Shown: piece by piece, positions 24,513 through 32,530 of the stretch
Layout of the letters: each line of letters opens with the position of its first letter
How positions within the stretch are numbered: the stretch's first letter is position 1
Origin: Actinomycetota bacterium
GTDB taxonomy: Bacteria > Actinomycetota > Acidimicrobiia > Acidimicrobiales > MedAcidi-G1
Length of the DNA stretch: 32,530 bases
NCBI GenBank assembly: GCA_014381745.1
Contig: JACNLA010000020.1
Coordinates: forward strand, 16,833 to 49,362
Direction of reading: 5' to 3'
Position numbers and translations under genes: made by a program
Notes under the pieces: generated by a model
Databases searched by the model: none
Seen by the model: the letters and a program-made list of their open reading frames with translations, nothing else
Told to the model about the DNA's origin: nothing

Positions 24513-25871
24513 TCAGCCCGACGTGCCGGCCCGATCGGGCCCAGTTGCGAACTCCGCCAGCCGACCCGCCGAACCTTCGTCCAGTCGAGCCTCGACAATC
24601 CAGCCATCGTCGTCAGCAGCCTCTGACAGGACCTCGCCCTCGCGGTGGACCATGGCCAAGACGTCGCCCCGGTCGAAAGGCACCGACAACAGAACCAGGC
24701 TCGTGACCGCACGCAGCCTCCGTCCGACCTCTGCGAGGAGCTCGTCGGTTCCATCGCCGGTGACAGCTGACACGATGACCGAGTCGGGCTCACGGGCCGC
24801 CAGGCGGGCGGCCTCGGTTGGAGCCAGATCGGCCTTGTTGAACACGAACAGTTCCGGAACCTCGTCGGCACCGATCTCGGTCAGCACATGGCGGACGGCG
24901 TCGATGCTCCCCATCGGGTCGGGGTCTGAGGAATCCACGACATGGAGCAGCAGGTCCGCGTCGACGACCACGTCCAGGGTCGACTTGAACGCATCAACCA
25001 GTTGGTGGGGCAGCTTGCGTACGAAACCCACCGTGTCGGTCATGTAGACCGACTCTCCGCCCGGCAGGTCCAGACGACGGGTGGTTGCATCGAGGGTCGC
25101 GAAGAGGCGGTCCTCGACGAGCACCCCCGCGTCGGTCAGCCGGTTCAGGAGCGTCGACTTGCCTGAGTTGGTGTAGCCCACAATTGCCACGGACCTGTTG
25201 CTGGTGCGGCGCCTGGCCTTTGACTGGGTGGCCCGGTGCCTGCGCACCTGCTTCAGGTCCGCTTCGAGGCGGCTGACCCTGCGCATTAGTCGCCTCCGGT
25301 CGACCTCGAGCTGCGTCTCACCCGGCCCACGGGTACCTATGCCGCCACCCTGCTGACTGAGCACCTTGCCCATGCCTCGCAGCCTCGGAAGCCGGTAGCG
25401 CAACTGGGCCAACTCGACCTGGGCCTTACCCTCGAGGCTGCTGGCGTTCTGGGCGAATATGTCAAGGATCACGGCCGTGCGGTCCAGAGCGGAGCGCTTC
25501 AGGATCGCAGTCAGGTTGCCCTGCTGGGCGGGGCTCAACTCGTCGTCGAACACGACCGTGTCGGCATCGTGTGCCTCGGAGATGTCTCGAATCTCGGCTG
25601 CCTTGCCGCTTCCCACGAACGTGGCCACGTCGGGACTCTCGCGCGACTGGTGTACCCGTGCCACAGCATCTGCCCCCGCCGTGTCCACCAACTGGGCCAG
25701 CTCATCGAGGGAGGCCTCGGTCACCTCTTGATCTCCCCGGTTGAGGGTGACCCCCGCCAGAACTATTCGTTCACGAAAGGCCCGGTCGATGAGCCCGGAG
25801 CTCTCGCCGCCAAACTCACCGAAACCTCCCCGGTGGGACCCAACATCGCTGCGGTCCCGGTCACCACCCAT
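24513..25871 (-). CDS. hflX: Ribosome-associated GTPase HflX
   Basis: A 452 aa GTPase that splits stalled or heat-damaged 70S ribosomes. The HflX-specific N-terminal domain contains GSGKAAEI and VVFDDELSPAQQGNL, followed by QGGGIGTRGPGETQLEVDRR and a basic coiled coil. The G domain has VGYTNSGKSTLLN (G1), TLDATTR (G2), DTVGFVRKLP (G3) and VFNKADL (G4). The ATG at 25871 overlaps the dapF stop by 11 nt (ATGGGTGGTGA), indicating translational coupling. Confidence 0.95.
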   Translation of the reverse strand: MGGDRDRSDVGSHRGGFGEFGGESSGLIDRAFRERIVLAGVTLNRGDQEVTEASLDELAQLVDTAGADAVARVHQSRESPDVATFVGSGKAAEIRDISEAHDADTVVFDDELSPAQQGNLTAILKRSALDRTAVILDIFAQNASSLEGKAQVELAQLRYRLPRLRGMGKVLSQQGGGIGTRGPGETQLEVDRRRLMRRVSRLEADLKQVRRHRATQSKARRRTSNRSVAIVGYTNSGKSTLLNRLTDAGVLVEDRLFATLDATTRRLDLPGGESVYMTDTVGFVRKLPHQLVDAFKSTLDVVVDADLLLHVVDSSDPDPMGSIDAVRHVLTEIGADEVPELFVFNKADLAPTEAARLAAREPDSVIVSAVTGDGTDELLAEVGRRLRAVTSLVLLSVPFDRGDVLAMVHREGEVLSEAADDDGWIVEARLDEGSAGRLAEFATGPDRAGTSG

Positions 25872-26691
25872 TGTTGACCTCGTGGTCATCAACAAAGACG
25901 GACGTAACGCTCAACACCATGGGATCCCCGATCACAACCGTGGTGGTTCCCCCTGGCATCAGGACCTGGACCGTCTCGTCGATTTCGCCCCATCCGCTTG
26001 CCGCCGCCGCCGCAGCGCAGGCCCCGCTTCCACATGCCTCGGTAAGGCCAGCTCCGCGCTCCCACGTACGAAGCCGCAAGTGGGAGGTGTCAGAAACCGA
26101 GACCATGTGAATGTTGCAACCCACGGGCTCGAAGATGGCCTCAAGCGCCGGACCCACGACGGCCAGGTCGACATCGTCGGGGTCGTCGACCTCGACGACA
26201 AGGTGTGGGTTGCCCATGTCGACGCTGGCGACTCGACCAACCCGAGGACCGCCAAGGTCGACGACAAGTCGTGAGATGTCGGGACCGCTGTCTGCGGCAC
26301 CCATCTCGACCGTGGCCGAAACCTCCACATCTGTAGAGGTTCCCTTCACCCGTATTCGCCGGGGGCCCGCGGCGGTGTCGACGACCACGTCGAGATCCCG
26401 GCGTCCAGGCAGGGTTTGCAGGATTGCATGGCCGAAACAGGCGAGGCCGTTTCCGCTCACCTCTGCCCGACTTCCATCGCTGTTGAACAGGGTGAAGGTG
26501 AGCCGGTCCGGCTGGTCGAGGTGCGTGGGGGTGCCGAACACGAGGCCGTCGGCCCCTATGCCGGCGATGGGTTCACAGGACCAGCGGGCCAACTCGGGCC
26601 CGCTCGCGGGCACCTCGTCGGTGAACGCGATGAGGAACTGGTTCCCGAAACCGTGACAGCGGATCAGATGCACGGGAACAGTCTCGCCCAC
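25861..26691 (-). CDS. dapF: Diaminopimelate epimerase, with Ser at the first catalytic Cys position
   Basis: A two-domain DapF (276 aa) that converts LL- to meso-diaminopimelate. RCHGFGNQFLI, GIGADGLVFG and GNPHLVVEVDD are family blocks. The second catalytic cysteine is present (TEACGSGACA, C220). At the first, canonical CGNG is SGNG here (AEVSGNGLACFGH, S79), so one of the two acid-base thiols is replaced by serine. I chose the GTG at 26691 because AGGAG lies 6 nt before it; an ATG at 26739 and a GTG at 26673 are alternatives. It overlaps or closely follows miaA and overlaps hflX. Confidence 0.88.
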   Translation of the reverse strand: MGETVPVHLIRCHGFGNQFLIAFTDEVPASGPELARWSCEPIAGIGADGLVFGTPTHLDQPDRLTFTLFNSDGSRAEVSGNGLACFGHAILQTLPGRRDLDVVVDTAAGPRRIRVKGTSTDVEVSATVEMGAADSGPDISRLVVDLGGPRVGRVASVDMGNPHLVVEVDDPDDVDLAVVGPALEAIFEPVGCNIHMVSVSDTSHLRLRTWERGAGLTEACGSGACAAAAAASGWGEIDETVQVLMPGGTTTVVIGDPMVLSVTSVFVDDHEVNNGW

Positions 26692-26720
26692 CGAGGGCTC
26701 CTCACAACGCACGGTTTGCG

Positions 26721-27650
26721 TCACCGGCCACCGGTACATCCATCAAACCGCTCAACCAACTGATCCAGCACATCAAGCGGGTCCTCGTCAGCGTCAAGCC
26801 ATGTGATGCGCTGATCACGCCTGAACCAGCGTTCCTGACGCCGAGCGAAGCGCCGCGTAGCCACAACGGCATCTTCGATGGCCTGCTCCAGGCTGCAGCG
26901 CCCCTCCAGGTGCTCGATGACCTGCCGGTAGCCAAGTGCCTGGCGTGCGGTACGTGAAAGCCCACCCGGTCGACCTGAAAGGGTCGCCACCTCATCAACG
27001 AACCCGGCTGATAGCTGTGCTTCATAACGATCCGCTATCCGTTGGTCAACCACGGATCTGGGGAGCCGAATGCCAACCTGTGTGAACGGAGTAGGTGGAT
27101 AGCTGTCGAGACCTGGTCCAAATGACGAGAACGGGCGACCAGCCCCCAGACACACTTCGAGTGCCCTGACTACTCGACGCCGGTTGGTGGGTTCCATCCT
27201 GTCGGCAGCCGGCGGATCGAGTTCCTTGAGCTTCGCGTACAGGACCGATACGTCGGGTTCGGCCTCGAGAGTTTCCCTGACATCGTCGAAGCGTCCCGGA
27301 ATCTCCAGGTCGTCGACGACGGCGCGGACGTGAAGCCCGGTGCCACCAACGAGCACGGCACGTGCGCCACGGCCTGAGATCCCGGACAGGACCTCGGTGC
27401 ACGTTTCCTGGAAGGCCGAGACGCTGAACTCCTCGGCCGGGTCGACGACATCCACAAGGTGGTGGGGCACCTCGGAGCGATCAGCCTCACCCGGTGTGGC
27501 CGTACCGATGTCCATTCCCCTGTACAACTGCATTGAGTCCATCGAGACCAACTCGATTCCGGATCGGAGCCGGGCCAGCTGCATCGCCAGAGCCGACTTA
27601 CCAGAGGCGGTTGTTCCAACGAGCACAAGGTGCCCGTTGGGTGTCGTCAT
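26721..27650 (-). CDS. miaA: tRNA dimethylallyltransferase
   Basis: A 309 aa prenyltransferase that adds a dimethylallyl group to A37 of tRNAs reading codons starting with U. The P-loop is GTTASGKSAL, followed by DSMQLYRGMDIGTATP (substrate aspartate and RNA contacts), VGGTGLHVRAV and TRRFARRQERWFRRD. It follows miaB by 20 nt, so the two consecutive steps of ms2i6A37 synthesis are encoded together. Confidence 0.95.
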   Translation of the reverse strand: MTTPNGHLVLVGTTASGKSALAMQLARLRSGIELVSMDSMQLYRGMDIGTATPGEADRSEVPHHLVDVVDPAEEFSVSAFQETCTEVLSGISGRGARAVLVGGTGLHVRAVVDDLEIPGRFDDVRETLEAEPDVSVLYAKLKELDPPAADRMEPTNRRRVVRALEVCLGAGRPFSSFGPGLDSYPPTPFTQVGIRLPRSVVDQRIADRYEAQLSAGFVDEVATLSGRPGGLSRTARQALGYRQVIEHLEGRCSLEQAIEDAVVATRRFARRQERWFRRDQRITWLDADEDPLDVLDQLVERFDGCTGGR

Positions 27651-27670
27651 AATCTCTGGACCGCCGTGTC

Positions 27671-29134
27671 TCAGGCCGAGGCCACAGGAATCCGACGCCG
27701 GTGGAGTGGGGCGGCGGTCACCTCCAGCAGCTCAGCGTGCAGGTAGTGGGCGGCTGCCCCGGTGATCTCTACCTCGGCATAGGCCCCGGCTGTCAGGCCC
27801 CTACCGGCCGCCAGGTGCACAAGCTTGTTCTGTCGGGTTCGGCCTGTCACCTGGCCGGGTTCCCGCTTGGAGGGCCCTTCGATAAGGACCTCCTCGACTC
27901 GGCCGATGCGCGCCTCGTGACACATCCGGGCGGATCTCTGCAACACGACCTGAAGTCGTTCGAAGCGGTCCACCGAGACGGAATGTTCCACGAAGTCGGC
28001 TTTCATCTCTGCGGCCTCAGTGCCTTCCCTGGGAGAGAACACGAACGTGTAGGCGGAGTCAAATGCCGCCTCGGCAGCAACCTCCATGGTGGCCTCGAAG
28101 TCGCCCTCGGTCTCGCCTGGAAACCCGACGATCAGATCGGTGCTCACAGCCAGGTCCACCACCCCTGAGCGTGCGTCAGCCAGACGCTCCAGGTAGCGGC
28201 CTGCCGTGTAGCCACGGTGCATCGCTGCCAGAACCCTGTCGCTGCCGGACTGGATAGGAAGGTGGAGGTGCTCACACACGGCGGGCACGCCAGCCATCGC
28301 AGCGATCGTCTCGGGGCGAAGGTCCTTGGGGTGGGGGCTGGTGTAGCGCACCCGCCGGATTCCCTCCACTGAACCGACGGCTTCCAGCAGGTCGGCAAAC
28401 AGCGGCCGGGAGCGACGCCTGTCGTCGGCTACCCAATTTGGACCGGCTTCGAGAGTGTCGGCTGCATCCGGCTCCGTGGATCTCAGCCGGGTGGTCAGGT
28501 CGCGGCCATAGGAGTTCACGTTCTGGCCGAGGAGGGTCACCTCGGTAACGCCATCGGCGGCCAGTACCTCGACCTCTGAGACGAGGTCACCGAAATAGCG
28601 GCTCAGCTCAGGGCCACGAACCGAGGGCACGATGCAGAATGCGCAACTGTTGTCACAGCCGATCTGGATGGTCACCCAGGCCCTGTGGTCCTGCTCACGC
28701 CGCATAGGCAGCACAGTTGGAAATGCTTCGGCATCGTCGCGCACGGTCTCTTCGAGAATTTCAATGACGGGTCCCTGTTGGCGTGCACGATCAAGCAACT
28801 CGGCAACTCGATGAACGTTGTGGGTTCCAAACACCACGTCCACGTGACCGGCGCGTTCTTGAATGAGCTGACGGTCTTTTTGTGCGAGGCATCCCGCCAC
28901 AGCCACCTGAAGGCCAGGGCGGGCAGCCTTCTCGGCTTTCAGGTTGCCCAGTGCCCCGTAGAGCTTGTTGTCTGCGTTCTCGCGGATGCAACAGGTGTTC
29001 AATACGATCACGTCGGCATCGTCCTCTGACGCCGCCGGGACCATTCCGTCGGCTTCGAGCAGGCCGGCGATTCGCTCGCTGTCGTGCTCGTTCATCTGGC
29101 ACCCGTAGGTGCGCAGGGAATAGGACCGGCTCAT
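27671..29134 (-). CDS. miaB: tRNA-2-methylthio-N6-dimethylallyladenosine synthase
   Basis: A 487 aa methylthiotransferase that adds the methylthio group to i6A37. The N-terminal UPF0004 domain supplies three cysteines (YGCQMNEHDSE, NTCCIRENA, VAGCLAQ) for one cluster. The radical SAM motif is GCDNSCAFCIVP, and a TRAM domain ends the protein. An insertion of about 25 residues rich in acidic and arginine residues (around RLRSTEPDAADTLEAG) sits in the radical SAM barrel loop. The ATG at 29134 is the likely start; a GTG two codons upstream is possible. Confidence 0.95.
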   Translation of the reverse strand: MSRSYSLRTYGCQMNEHDSERIAGLLEADGMVPAASEDDADVIVLNTCCIRENADNKLYGALGNLKAEKAARPGLQVAVAGCLAQKDRQLIQERAGHVDVVFGTHNVHRVAELLDRARQQGPVIEILEETVRDDAEAFPTVLPMRREQDHRAWVTIQIGCDNSCAFCIVPSVRGPELSRYFGDLVSEVEVLAADGVTEVTLLGQNVNSYGRDLTTRLRSTEPDAADTLEAGPNWVADDRRRSRPLFADLLEAVGSVEGIRRVRYTSPHPKDLRPETIAAMAGVPAVCEHLHLPIQSGSDRVLAAMHRGYTAGRYLERLADARSGVVDLAVSTDLIVGFPGETEGDFEATMEVAAEAAFDSAYTFVFSPREGTEAAEMKADFVEHSVSVDRFERLQVVLQRSARMCHEARIGRVEEVLIEGPSKREPGQVTGRTRQNKLVHLAAGRGLTAGAYAEVEITGAAAHYLHAELLEVTAAPLHRRRIPVASA

Positions 29135-29204
29135 GCGCACAAGGTTAGGTGCTCCATGCCGCCACAGCCCCGCCGCCTACGGAGGACCGATGCTCCGACC
29201 GGGC

Positions 29205-29234
29205 CGCCGCCCCTGGAGGGGGAACGGGGCGGCG
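29205..29234 (-). terminator. GC-rich hairpin downstream of recA
   Basis: A perfect 9-bp inverted repeat CGCCGCCCC/GGGGCGGCG with a 12-nt loop lies in the 133 bp between the recA stop and miaB. There is no U-tract, so it may act as a weak terminator or processing stem. No recX gene is present in this gap. Confidence 0.35.
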
Positions 29235-29267
29235 ACCGTTGGCCAGATGTTCCCGGATGTATTCGGT

Positions 29268-30422
29268 TCAGTCCCCTATCGAGATCGGCTCGTCGTCGGC
29301 CGCAGTGAACTCGTCGGCTGCCCCGGGCTCGACCTCATCAGTGGCCTCGGGCTCAGCCGTGACCGCGGGCTCCGGCTCGGCGGGTGCCACCTCGCGCCAG
29401 ACCCGATCGGTGATCTCGATCATGGTCTCGGGGTTCTCGACGAGGAAGGTCTTGGCGTTCTCACGGCCCTGACCGAGTTGCTCGCCTTCGTAGGTGTACC
29501 AGGCGCCCGACTTCTTGACGATGTCGAGGTCGACGGCCAGGTCTATGACCGAACCCTCACGGCTGATTCCCTTGCCGTACATGATGTCGAACTCGGCCTG
29601 CCGGAACGGCGGAGCGCACTTGTTCTTGACAACCTTGACCCGGGTACGGTTTCCGACAACCTCGACACCGTCCTTGATGGCCTCTATCCGACGGATGTCA
29701 AGACGTACCGAGGAGTAGAACTTGAGCGCCCTGCCACCGGGTGTTGTCTCAGGTGACCCGAACATGACACCGATCTTCTCGCGCAGCTGGTTGATGAAGA
29801 TGCAGATGGTGTTGGACTTGTTGAGGTTGGATGTCAGCTTGCGTAGTGCCTGTGACATGAGCCGGGCCTGGAGACCGACGTGTGTGTCGCCCATCTCGCC
29901 CTCGATCTCGGCCCGTGGGGTGAGGGCCGCCACCGAGTCGATGACGATCACGTCGATTGCGCCGGAGCGGATCAGCATGTCGGTGATCTCAAGGGCCTGC
30001 TCACCGGTGTCGGGCTGGGAGATCAACAGCTCGTCGACATCTACGCCAATTGCACGTGCATAGACGGGGTCCATGGCGTGCTCTGCGTCCACGTAGGCGC
30101 AGATGCCGCCGTTGCGTTGGGCCTCGGCGACCACATGGATGGCCAGGGTGGTCTTTCCGGACCCCTCGGGGCCGTAGATCTCGGCAACCCTGCCGCGGGG
30201 CAGACCACCTATGCCCAACGCCAGATCGAGCGCCAGTGCCCCGGTGGGGACCGACTCGATGGCCATGGAGCCCTTGTCGCCCATCTTCATCACGGCGCCC
30301 TGACCGAACTGCTTCTCGATCTGGCCCAGAGCCATGTCGAGGGCCTTGTCGCGCCCCTCGGGAGTGGCCTGGACCACTGGCTGGTCTGTGCTGCCGTTCT
30401 TGTTCCTGTTGTTCTTTGCCAT
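29268..30422 (-). CDS. recA: RecA recombinase
   Basis: A 384 aa RecA, which forms filaments on single-stranded DNA, drives strand exchange and stimulates LexA self-cleavage. [13 protein letters not shown] is the Walker A motif, [22 protein letters not shown] spans Walker B and the L1 loop (read here in parts), and [20 protein letters not shown] holds loop L2. The C-terminus is acidic and extended (about 45 residues rich in E, D, A), which usually tunes DNA binding. The actinobacterial partner recX is absent from the usual place directly downstream. Confidence 0.97.
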   Translation of the reverse strand: MAKNNRNKNGSTDQPVVQATPEGRDKALDMALGQIEKQFGQGAVMKMGDKGSMAIESVPTGALALDLALGIGGLPRGRVAEIYGPEGSGKTTLAIHVVAEAQRNGGICAYVDAEHAMDPVYARAIGVDVDELLISQPDTGEQALEITDMLIRSGAIDVIVIDSVAALTPRAEIEGEMGDTHVGLQARLMSQALRKLTSNLNKSNTICIFINQLREKIGVMFGSPETTPGGRALKFYSSVRLDIRRIEAIKDGVEVVGNRTRVKVVKNKCAPPFRQAEFDIMYGKGISREGSVIDLAVDLDIVKKSGAWYTYEGEQLGQGRENAKTFLVENPETMIEITDRVWREVAPAEPEPAVTAEPEATDEVEPGAADEFTAADDEPISIGD

Positions 30423-30552
30423 CTTGTCTCTCCGTTTCCGGTGATCTTTCGCGAATCGTTCCGGGATGTGGTCTTGTTGGATCGGTTGCGGATGAACCTA
30501 CGAACGGGGTGTGACAGTGGCCCCGCAGGAGTGCCCCTCAGCGAATGACATC

Positions 30553-30582
30553 ATCGTAATTGCGAACAGGCGTTCGATGCAA
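30553..30582 (-). promoter_or_regulatory. recA promoter with SOS box
   Basis: On the minus strand TTGCAT (30582-30577) and TACGAT (30558-30553) are 18 bp apart. The spacer holds the perfect palindromic SOS box CGAAC-GCCT-GTTCG (30563-30576). LexA should therefore repress recA until damage, as in the lexA/LysM region. The leader to the recA ATG would be about 125 nt. Confidence 0.7.
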
Positions 30583-30637
30583 GCATCTTTGACAATTCAT
30601 GGAAATCCACTACCGGTTGCCATTACCGTCCAGCCCC

Positions 30638-31042
30638 ATGACCACCGATGAGACCGACGATGAACTCCGCTCTCGTCTGACACCCCTGCAGTACCACTGC
30701 ACCCAGGAAGCCGGTACCGAGGCGCCGTTCACAGGCGAGTACTGGGACGACGAGCGCGCCGGCACCTACAGCTGTGTCGTCTGCGGTGAGCCCCTCTTCG
30801 AGAGCACCACCAAGTTCGACGCAGGCTGTGGATGGCCCAGTTTCTGGGAACCAATCAGCGACGACCTCATAGATGAACGCCCCGACCACAGTCTCGGCAG
30901 AGTACGCACCGAGACCACGTGTGGTTCGTGTGGAGCCCACCTGGGCCATGTCTTCCCCGACGGACCCCAGCCCACCGGCGACCGCTACTGCATCAACTCA
31001 GCCTGCATCACCCTCGAACCCGACGGCGGCCCGGCCGCCTGA
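30638..31042 (+). CDS. msrB: Peptide-methionine (R)-S-oxide reductase
   Basis: A 134 aa MsrB that repairs R-methionine sulfoxide in proteins. Two CxxC zinc pairs are visible (CVVCGEPLF and [10 protein letters not shown]), with GWPSFWEP and [20 protein letters not shown] carrying the catalytic cysteine in RYCINS. The ATG at 30638 fits the family; a further in-frame ATG at 30599 would add 13 unusual residues. It is convergent with the damaged thpR gene, whose restored stop lies only 3 nt away. Confidence 0.95.
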   Translation: MTTDETDDELRSRLTPLQYHCTQEAGTEAPFTGEYWDDERAGTYSCVVCGEPLFESTTKFDAGCGWPSFWEPISDDLIDERPDHSLGRVRTETTCGSCGAHLGHVFPDGPQPTGDRYCINSACITLEPDGGPAA

Positions 31043-31045
31043 CGA

Positions 31046-31539
31046 TCAACTCAGGGCGAACCGCTCCAGGACCTCGTAGCGGGCTCCTTCGGGCTGGGTC
31101 TCGCTGCGTACCAGGCAGATCTCGTCAGCTTGGAACGATGCCGAGATGGGAGTGCCGGCCGATCCGGCCGGTACCGGGCCTCGGGCCCGGGCCAGGGTGA
31201 GGTGTCCCAGGAACGGCCGACTACTCGGCGGCTACCGACCTCGGCCGTGAGCGCTGTCACGGCGGCGGCAACCTCATCCAATCCGGCGACTGGCACCATC
31301 ACTACGCGGTTACCCAACACGGCCGTGGCCGGACCAACCTCGGCAACAGCTGACGGTGTGGAGAGCCTGGCCAGCGCACCGATCACCACAGCCGGGTCGG
31401 TCCGGCCCAGGAACCGCAGCGTCACGTGCCACTGGTGTGGTGCGGTCCAACGCAGGCCCGGTGCCTCGGGACGGGGCAGGCCGGTCAGGCGATTGATCAA
31501 CTCTGTCGGCGGCACCACGGCGAGGAAGAGGCGCATCAT
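31046..31539 (-). pseudogene. thpR: RNA 2',3'-cyclic phosphodiesterase / 2'-5' RNA ligase family, frameshifted
   Basis: The N-terminal part (MRLFLAVVPP, then HQWHVTLRFLG with the first HxT motif) is in one frame and continues until about V-G-S-R-R-V. The second half of the family, RPFLGHLTLARARG with the second HxT motif and a normal C-terminus ending in YEVLERFALS, is in another frame, reached by restoring one missing base between about 31214 and 31240. With that base the product would be 164 aa, close to family length, ending 3 nt from msrB. Unrepaired translation runs through a nonsense tail to a stop at 31051-31053. This is either a recent inactivating deletion or a sequencing error. Confidence 0.8.
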
Positions 31540-31560
31540 CTGAGGAAGGTATCCATTGCA

Positions 31561-31594
31561 GAAAAATAGTCGTGCCACCCCGGAGGGTGGCACG
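31561..31594 (-). terminator. Intrinsic terminator of the tracrRNA
   Basis: A perfect 10-bp inverted repeat CGTGCCACCC/GGGTGGCACG (31571-31594) with a 4-nt loop is followed on the minus strand by ACTATTTTTC. This is a textbook Rho-independent terminator reading away from cas9, ending about 20 nt before the thpR start. Confidence 0.85.
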
Positions 31595-31670
31595 GTCCGA
31601 GATGCCCCTTGGAGCAGAGCCCGCGAATTGAAATCTTGTCAAGACAAGACGCCCAATTCAGGTTCAAGTT
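31562..31670 (-). ncRNA. Candidate tracrRNA, divergent from cas9
   Basis: The minus strand encodes a structured RNA of about 110 nt beginning AACUUGAACCUGAA, the likely anti-repeat. Next is a nexus-like region: GAAUUG...CAAUUC (31659-31654 with 31630-31625) around UCUUGU-CUUG-ACAAGA. A second stem UGCUC-CAAG-GGGCA (31616-31603) and a terminal GC-rich hairpin follow. The order and short motifs (GAACCU, then a stem, then GCUCC) resemble what I recall of actinobacterial type II-C tracrRNAs such as that of Corynebacterium diphtheriae. No repeat array is in the window, so base pairing to a repeat is untested. The predicted repeat should begin with something close to TTCAGGTTCAAGTT. Confidence 0.75.
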
Positions 31671-31676
31671 GGCCTC

Positions 31677-31704
31677 ATTCTACACAGGCCTCCGGTGGCT
31701 GCAA
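31677..31704 (-). promoter_or_regulatory. Candidate tracrRNA promoter
   Basis: On the minus strand TTGCAG (31704-31699) and TAGAAT (31682-31677) are 16 bp apart; TAGAAT matches five of six -10 positions. Initiation 6-8 bp downstream would start the RNA near 31670, directly at the proposed anti-repeat. Confidence 0.6.
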
Positions 31705-31787
31705 GTGGGTGTCCCCTTTCGCCTGTCACAGCCGATCACTACTCTCGTCTTCATTCCACAATGTGGCATGTCCGGAAAGGGGCAACC

Positions 31788-32530
31788 GTGAAGAGGGTGC
31801 TGGGTCTTGACCTGGGGACGAACTCGATTGGCTGGGCGGTAATCGACGTGCCTGACGAGGACGACGACGGCGGTTCGGTTGTGGCCATGGGTTCGCGGAT
31901 CTTCACCATGGGTGCTGAGGAGGCCGGTTCGGCTCTGGTCACACCGGCCAAGGAACGCCGCCTGAAAAGGTCTATGCGCCGCCAAATCGCACGTAGGGCC
32001 AAGCGACGCCGGCGCATTCGAGAGGAACTCACCCGGATCGGCCTGCTCCCCGAGGACGACTCCACCTTTGACACCCTCATGGATACTGATCCAAGTGACC
32101 TGCTCAGGCGTTCCGGCGAGGGCGAAGAGTTGACGCTGCGCGAGGTCGGCAGGGTCATCTACTGGTTCTCGTCCAAGCGCGGTTTCCTGAGCCTGCGTTC
32201 AGAGGGCGCCGACCTGACCGACGATGACGACGAGCGTGCAGTTCGCCCCCGCTACCGCAAGCCACAGGTGCATTCCGAGACAGGCGAAATCGTCAACGCC
32301 GGGCAGGAGGACCTGCTCGTGGGGTTCCTCCGGGATCAGGCCGTGCACCACCCCGACCTCATTACCGACCAGTTGATCTTCGGGGCCCGCGGTCAGTTGA
32401 CCTACCCGATGCGACCGATCAGCCGGGACCGGTTCATCGGTGACGGGACATGGCTGGACGAGTTCGGCATCCACGGTCTGGCCTTCTCCCAGCTCAGCAT
32501 CTACTGGGGTGAGAAGACCATCGGCAGGTG
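31788..32530 (+). CDS. cas9: Cas9, type II CRISPR effector nuclease (N-terminal 247 codons; continues past window)
   Basis: The frame is open to the window end. VLGLDLGTNSIGWAVID is the RuvC-I motif with the catalytic aspartate at residue 8. An arginine-rich bridge helix follows (ERRLKRSMRRQIARRAKRRR, about residues 56-75), then VIYWFSSKRGFLSLR, matching the RRGF-type segment of the recognition lobe in type II-C Cas9s. The terminal SIYWGEKTIGR resembles the segment before the zinc-coordinating CE motif in larger II-C proteins. GTG at 31788 is favoured by GGAAAGGGG about 6 nt upstream; an in-frame ATG at 31761 would add nine residues. A CCACA-A-TGTGG palindrome (31756-31766) overlaps that ATG. 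HNH, RuvC-II/III and PAM-interacting domains are outside the window, so integrity is unknown. Confidence 0.93.
   Translation, partial: MKRVLGLDLGTNSIGWAVIDVPDEDDDGGSVVAMGSRIFTMGAEEAGSALVTPAKERRLKRSMRRQIARRAKRRRRIREELTRIGLLPEDDSTFDTLMDTDPSDLLRRSGEGEELTLREVGRVIYWFSSKRGFLSLRSEGADLTDDDDERAVRPRYRKPQVHSETGEIVNAGQEDLLVGFLRDQAVHHPDLITDQLIFGARGQLTYPMRPISRDRFIGDGTWLDEFGIHGLAFSQLSIYWGEKTIGR

Noticed and set aside
31561-31787. CRISPR repeats between thpR and cas9
   Set aside because: The region holds inverted repeats (terminator and stems) but no direct repeats spaced by unique spacers, so no array is present inside the window.

Overview
The window looks like a contiguous piece of a high-GC actinobacterial chromosome, probably from an Acidimicrobiia-like lineage. 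The evidence is the actinobacterial CGAAC-N4-GTTCG SOS boxes, a SAM-IV-type riboswitch in front of metX, a class II (B12-dependent) ribonucleotide reductase, a LysM protein divergent from lexA, and the miaB-miaA-dapF-hflX order. Most of it is housekeeping DNA with tight minus-strand operons. The lineage is inference; no marker search was possible.

Left end (1-5620): a four-gene minus-strand operon encodes a KamA-family radical SAM aminomutase, both subunits of a 3-oxoacid CoA-transferase and a class III aminotransferase that is cut by the window edge. Read in order, these could turn an alpha-amino acid into a beta-amino acid, then a 3-oxoacid, then a 3-oxoacyl-CoA. A divergent MFS transporter and a tRNA-Gly(GCC) follow.

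Middle (5687-20100): two small proteins of unknown function; a methionine module (metX plus an overlapping trans-sulfuration enzyme) behind a SAM riboswitch; a DEAD-box helicase followed by a solitary N6-adenine DNA methylase; an operon of acyl-CoA dehydrogenase, lgt, a single-domain nucleotide cyclase and an alkyltransferase-like protein; nrdJ-tdk; and a RibD-type reductase.

Right (20173-31042): the SOS pair lexA/LysM protein with SOS boxes between them; a minus-strand run miaB-miaA-dapF-hflX-dapC-dapD-dapE (tRNA modification and diaminopimelate synthesis); recA with its own SOS box; and msrB.

Right edge (31046-32530): a frameshifted thpR-like RNA ligase gene, then the start of a type II CRISPR locus. 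This has the first 247 codons of cas9 on the plus strand and, divergent from it, a complete candidate tracrRNA gene of about 110 nt with promoter, anti-repeat, nexus-like stem and intrinsic terminator. The rest of cas9, any adaptation genes and the repeat array lie outside the window. The two parts most worth following are this Cas9/tracrRNA pair and the aminomutase/transaminase/CoA-transferase operon.
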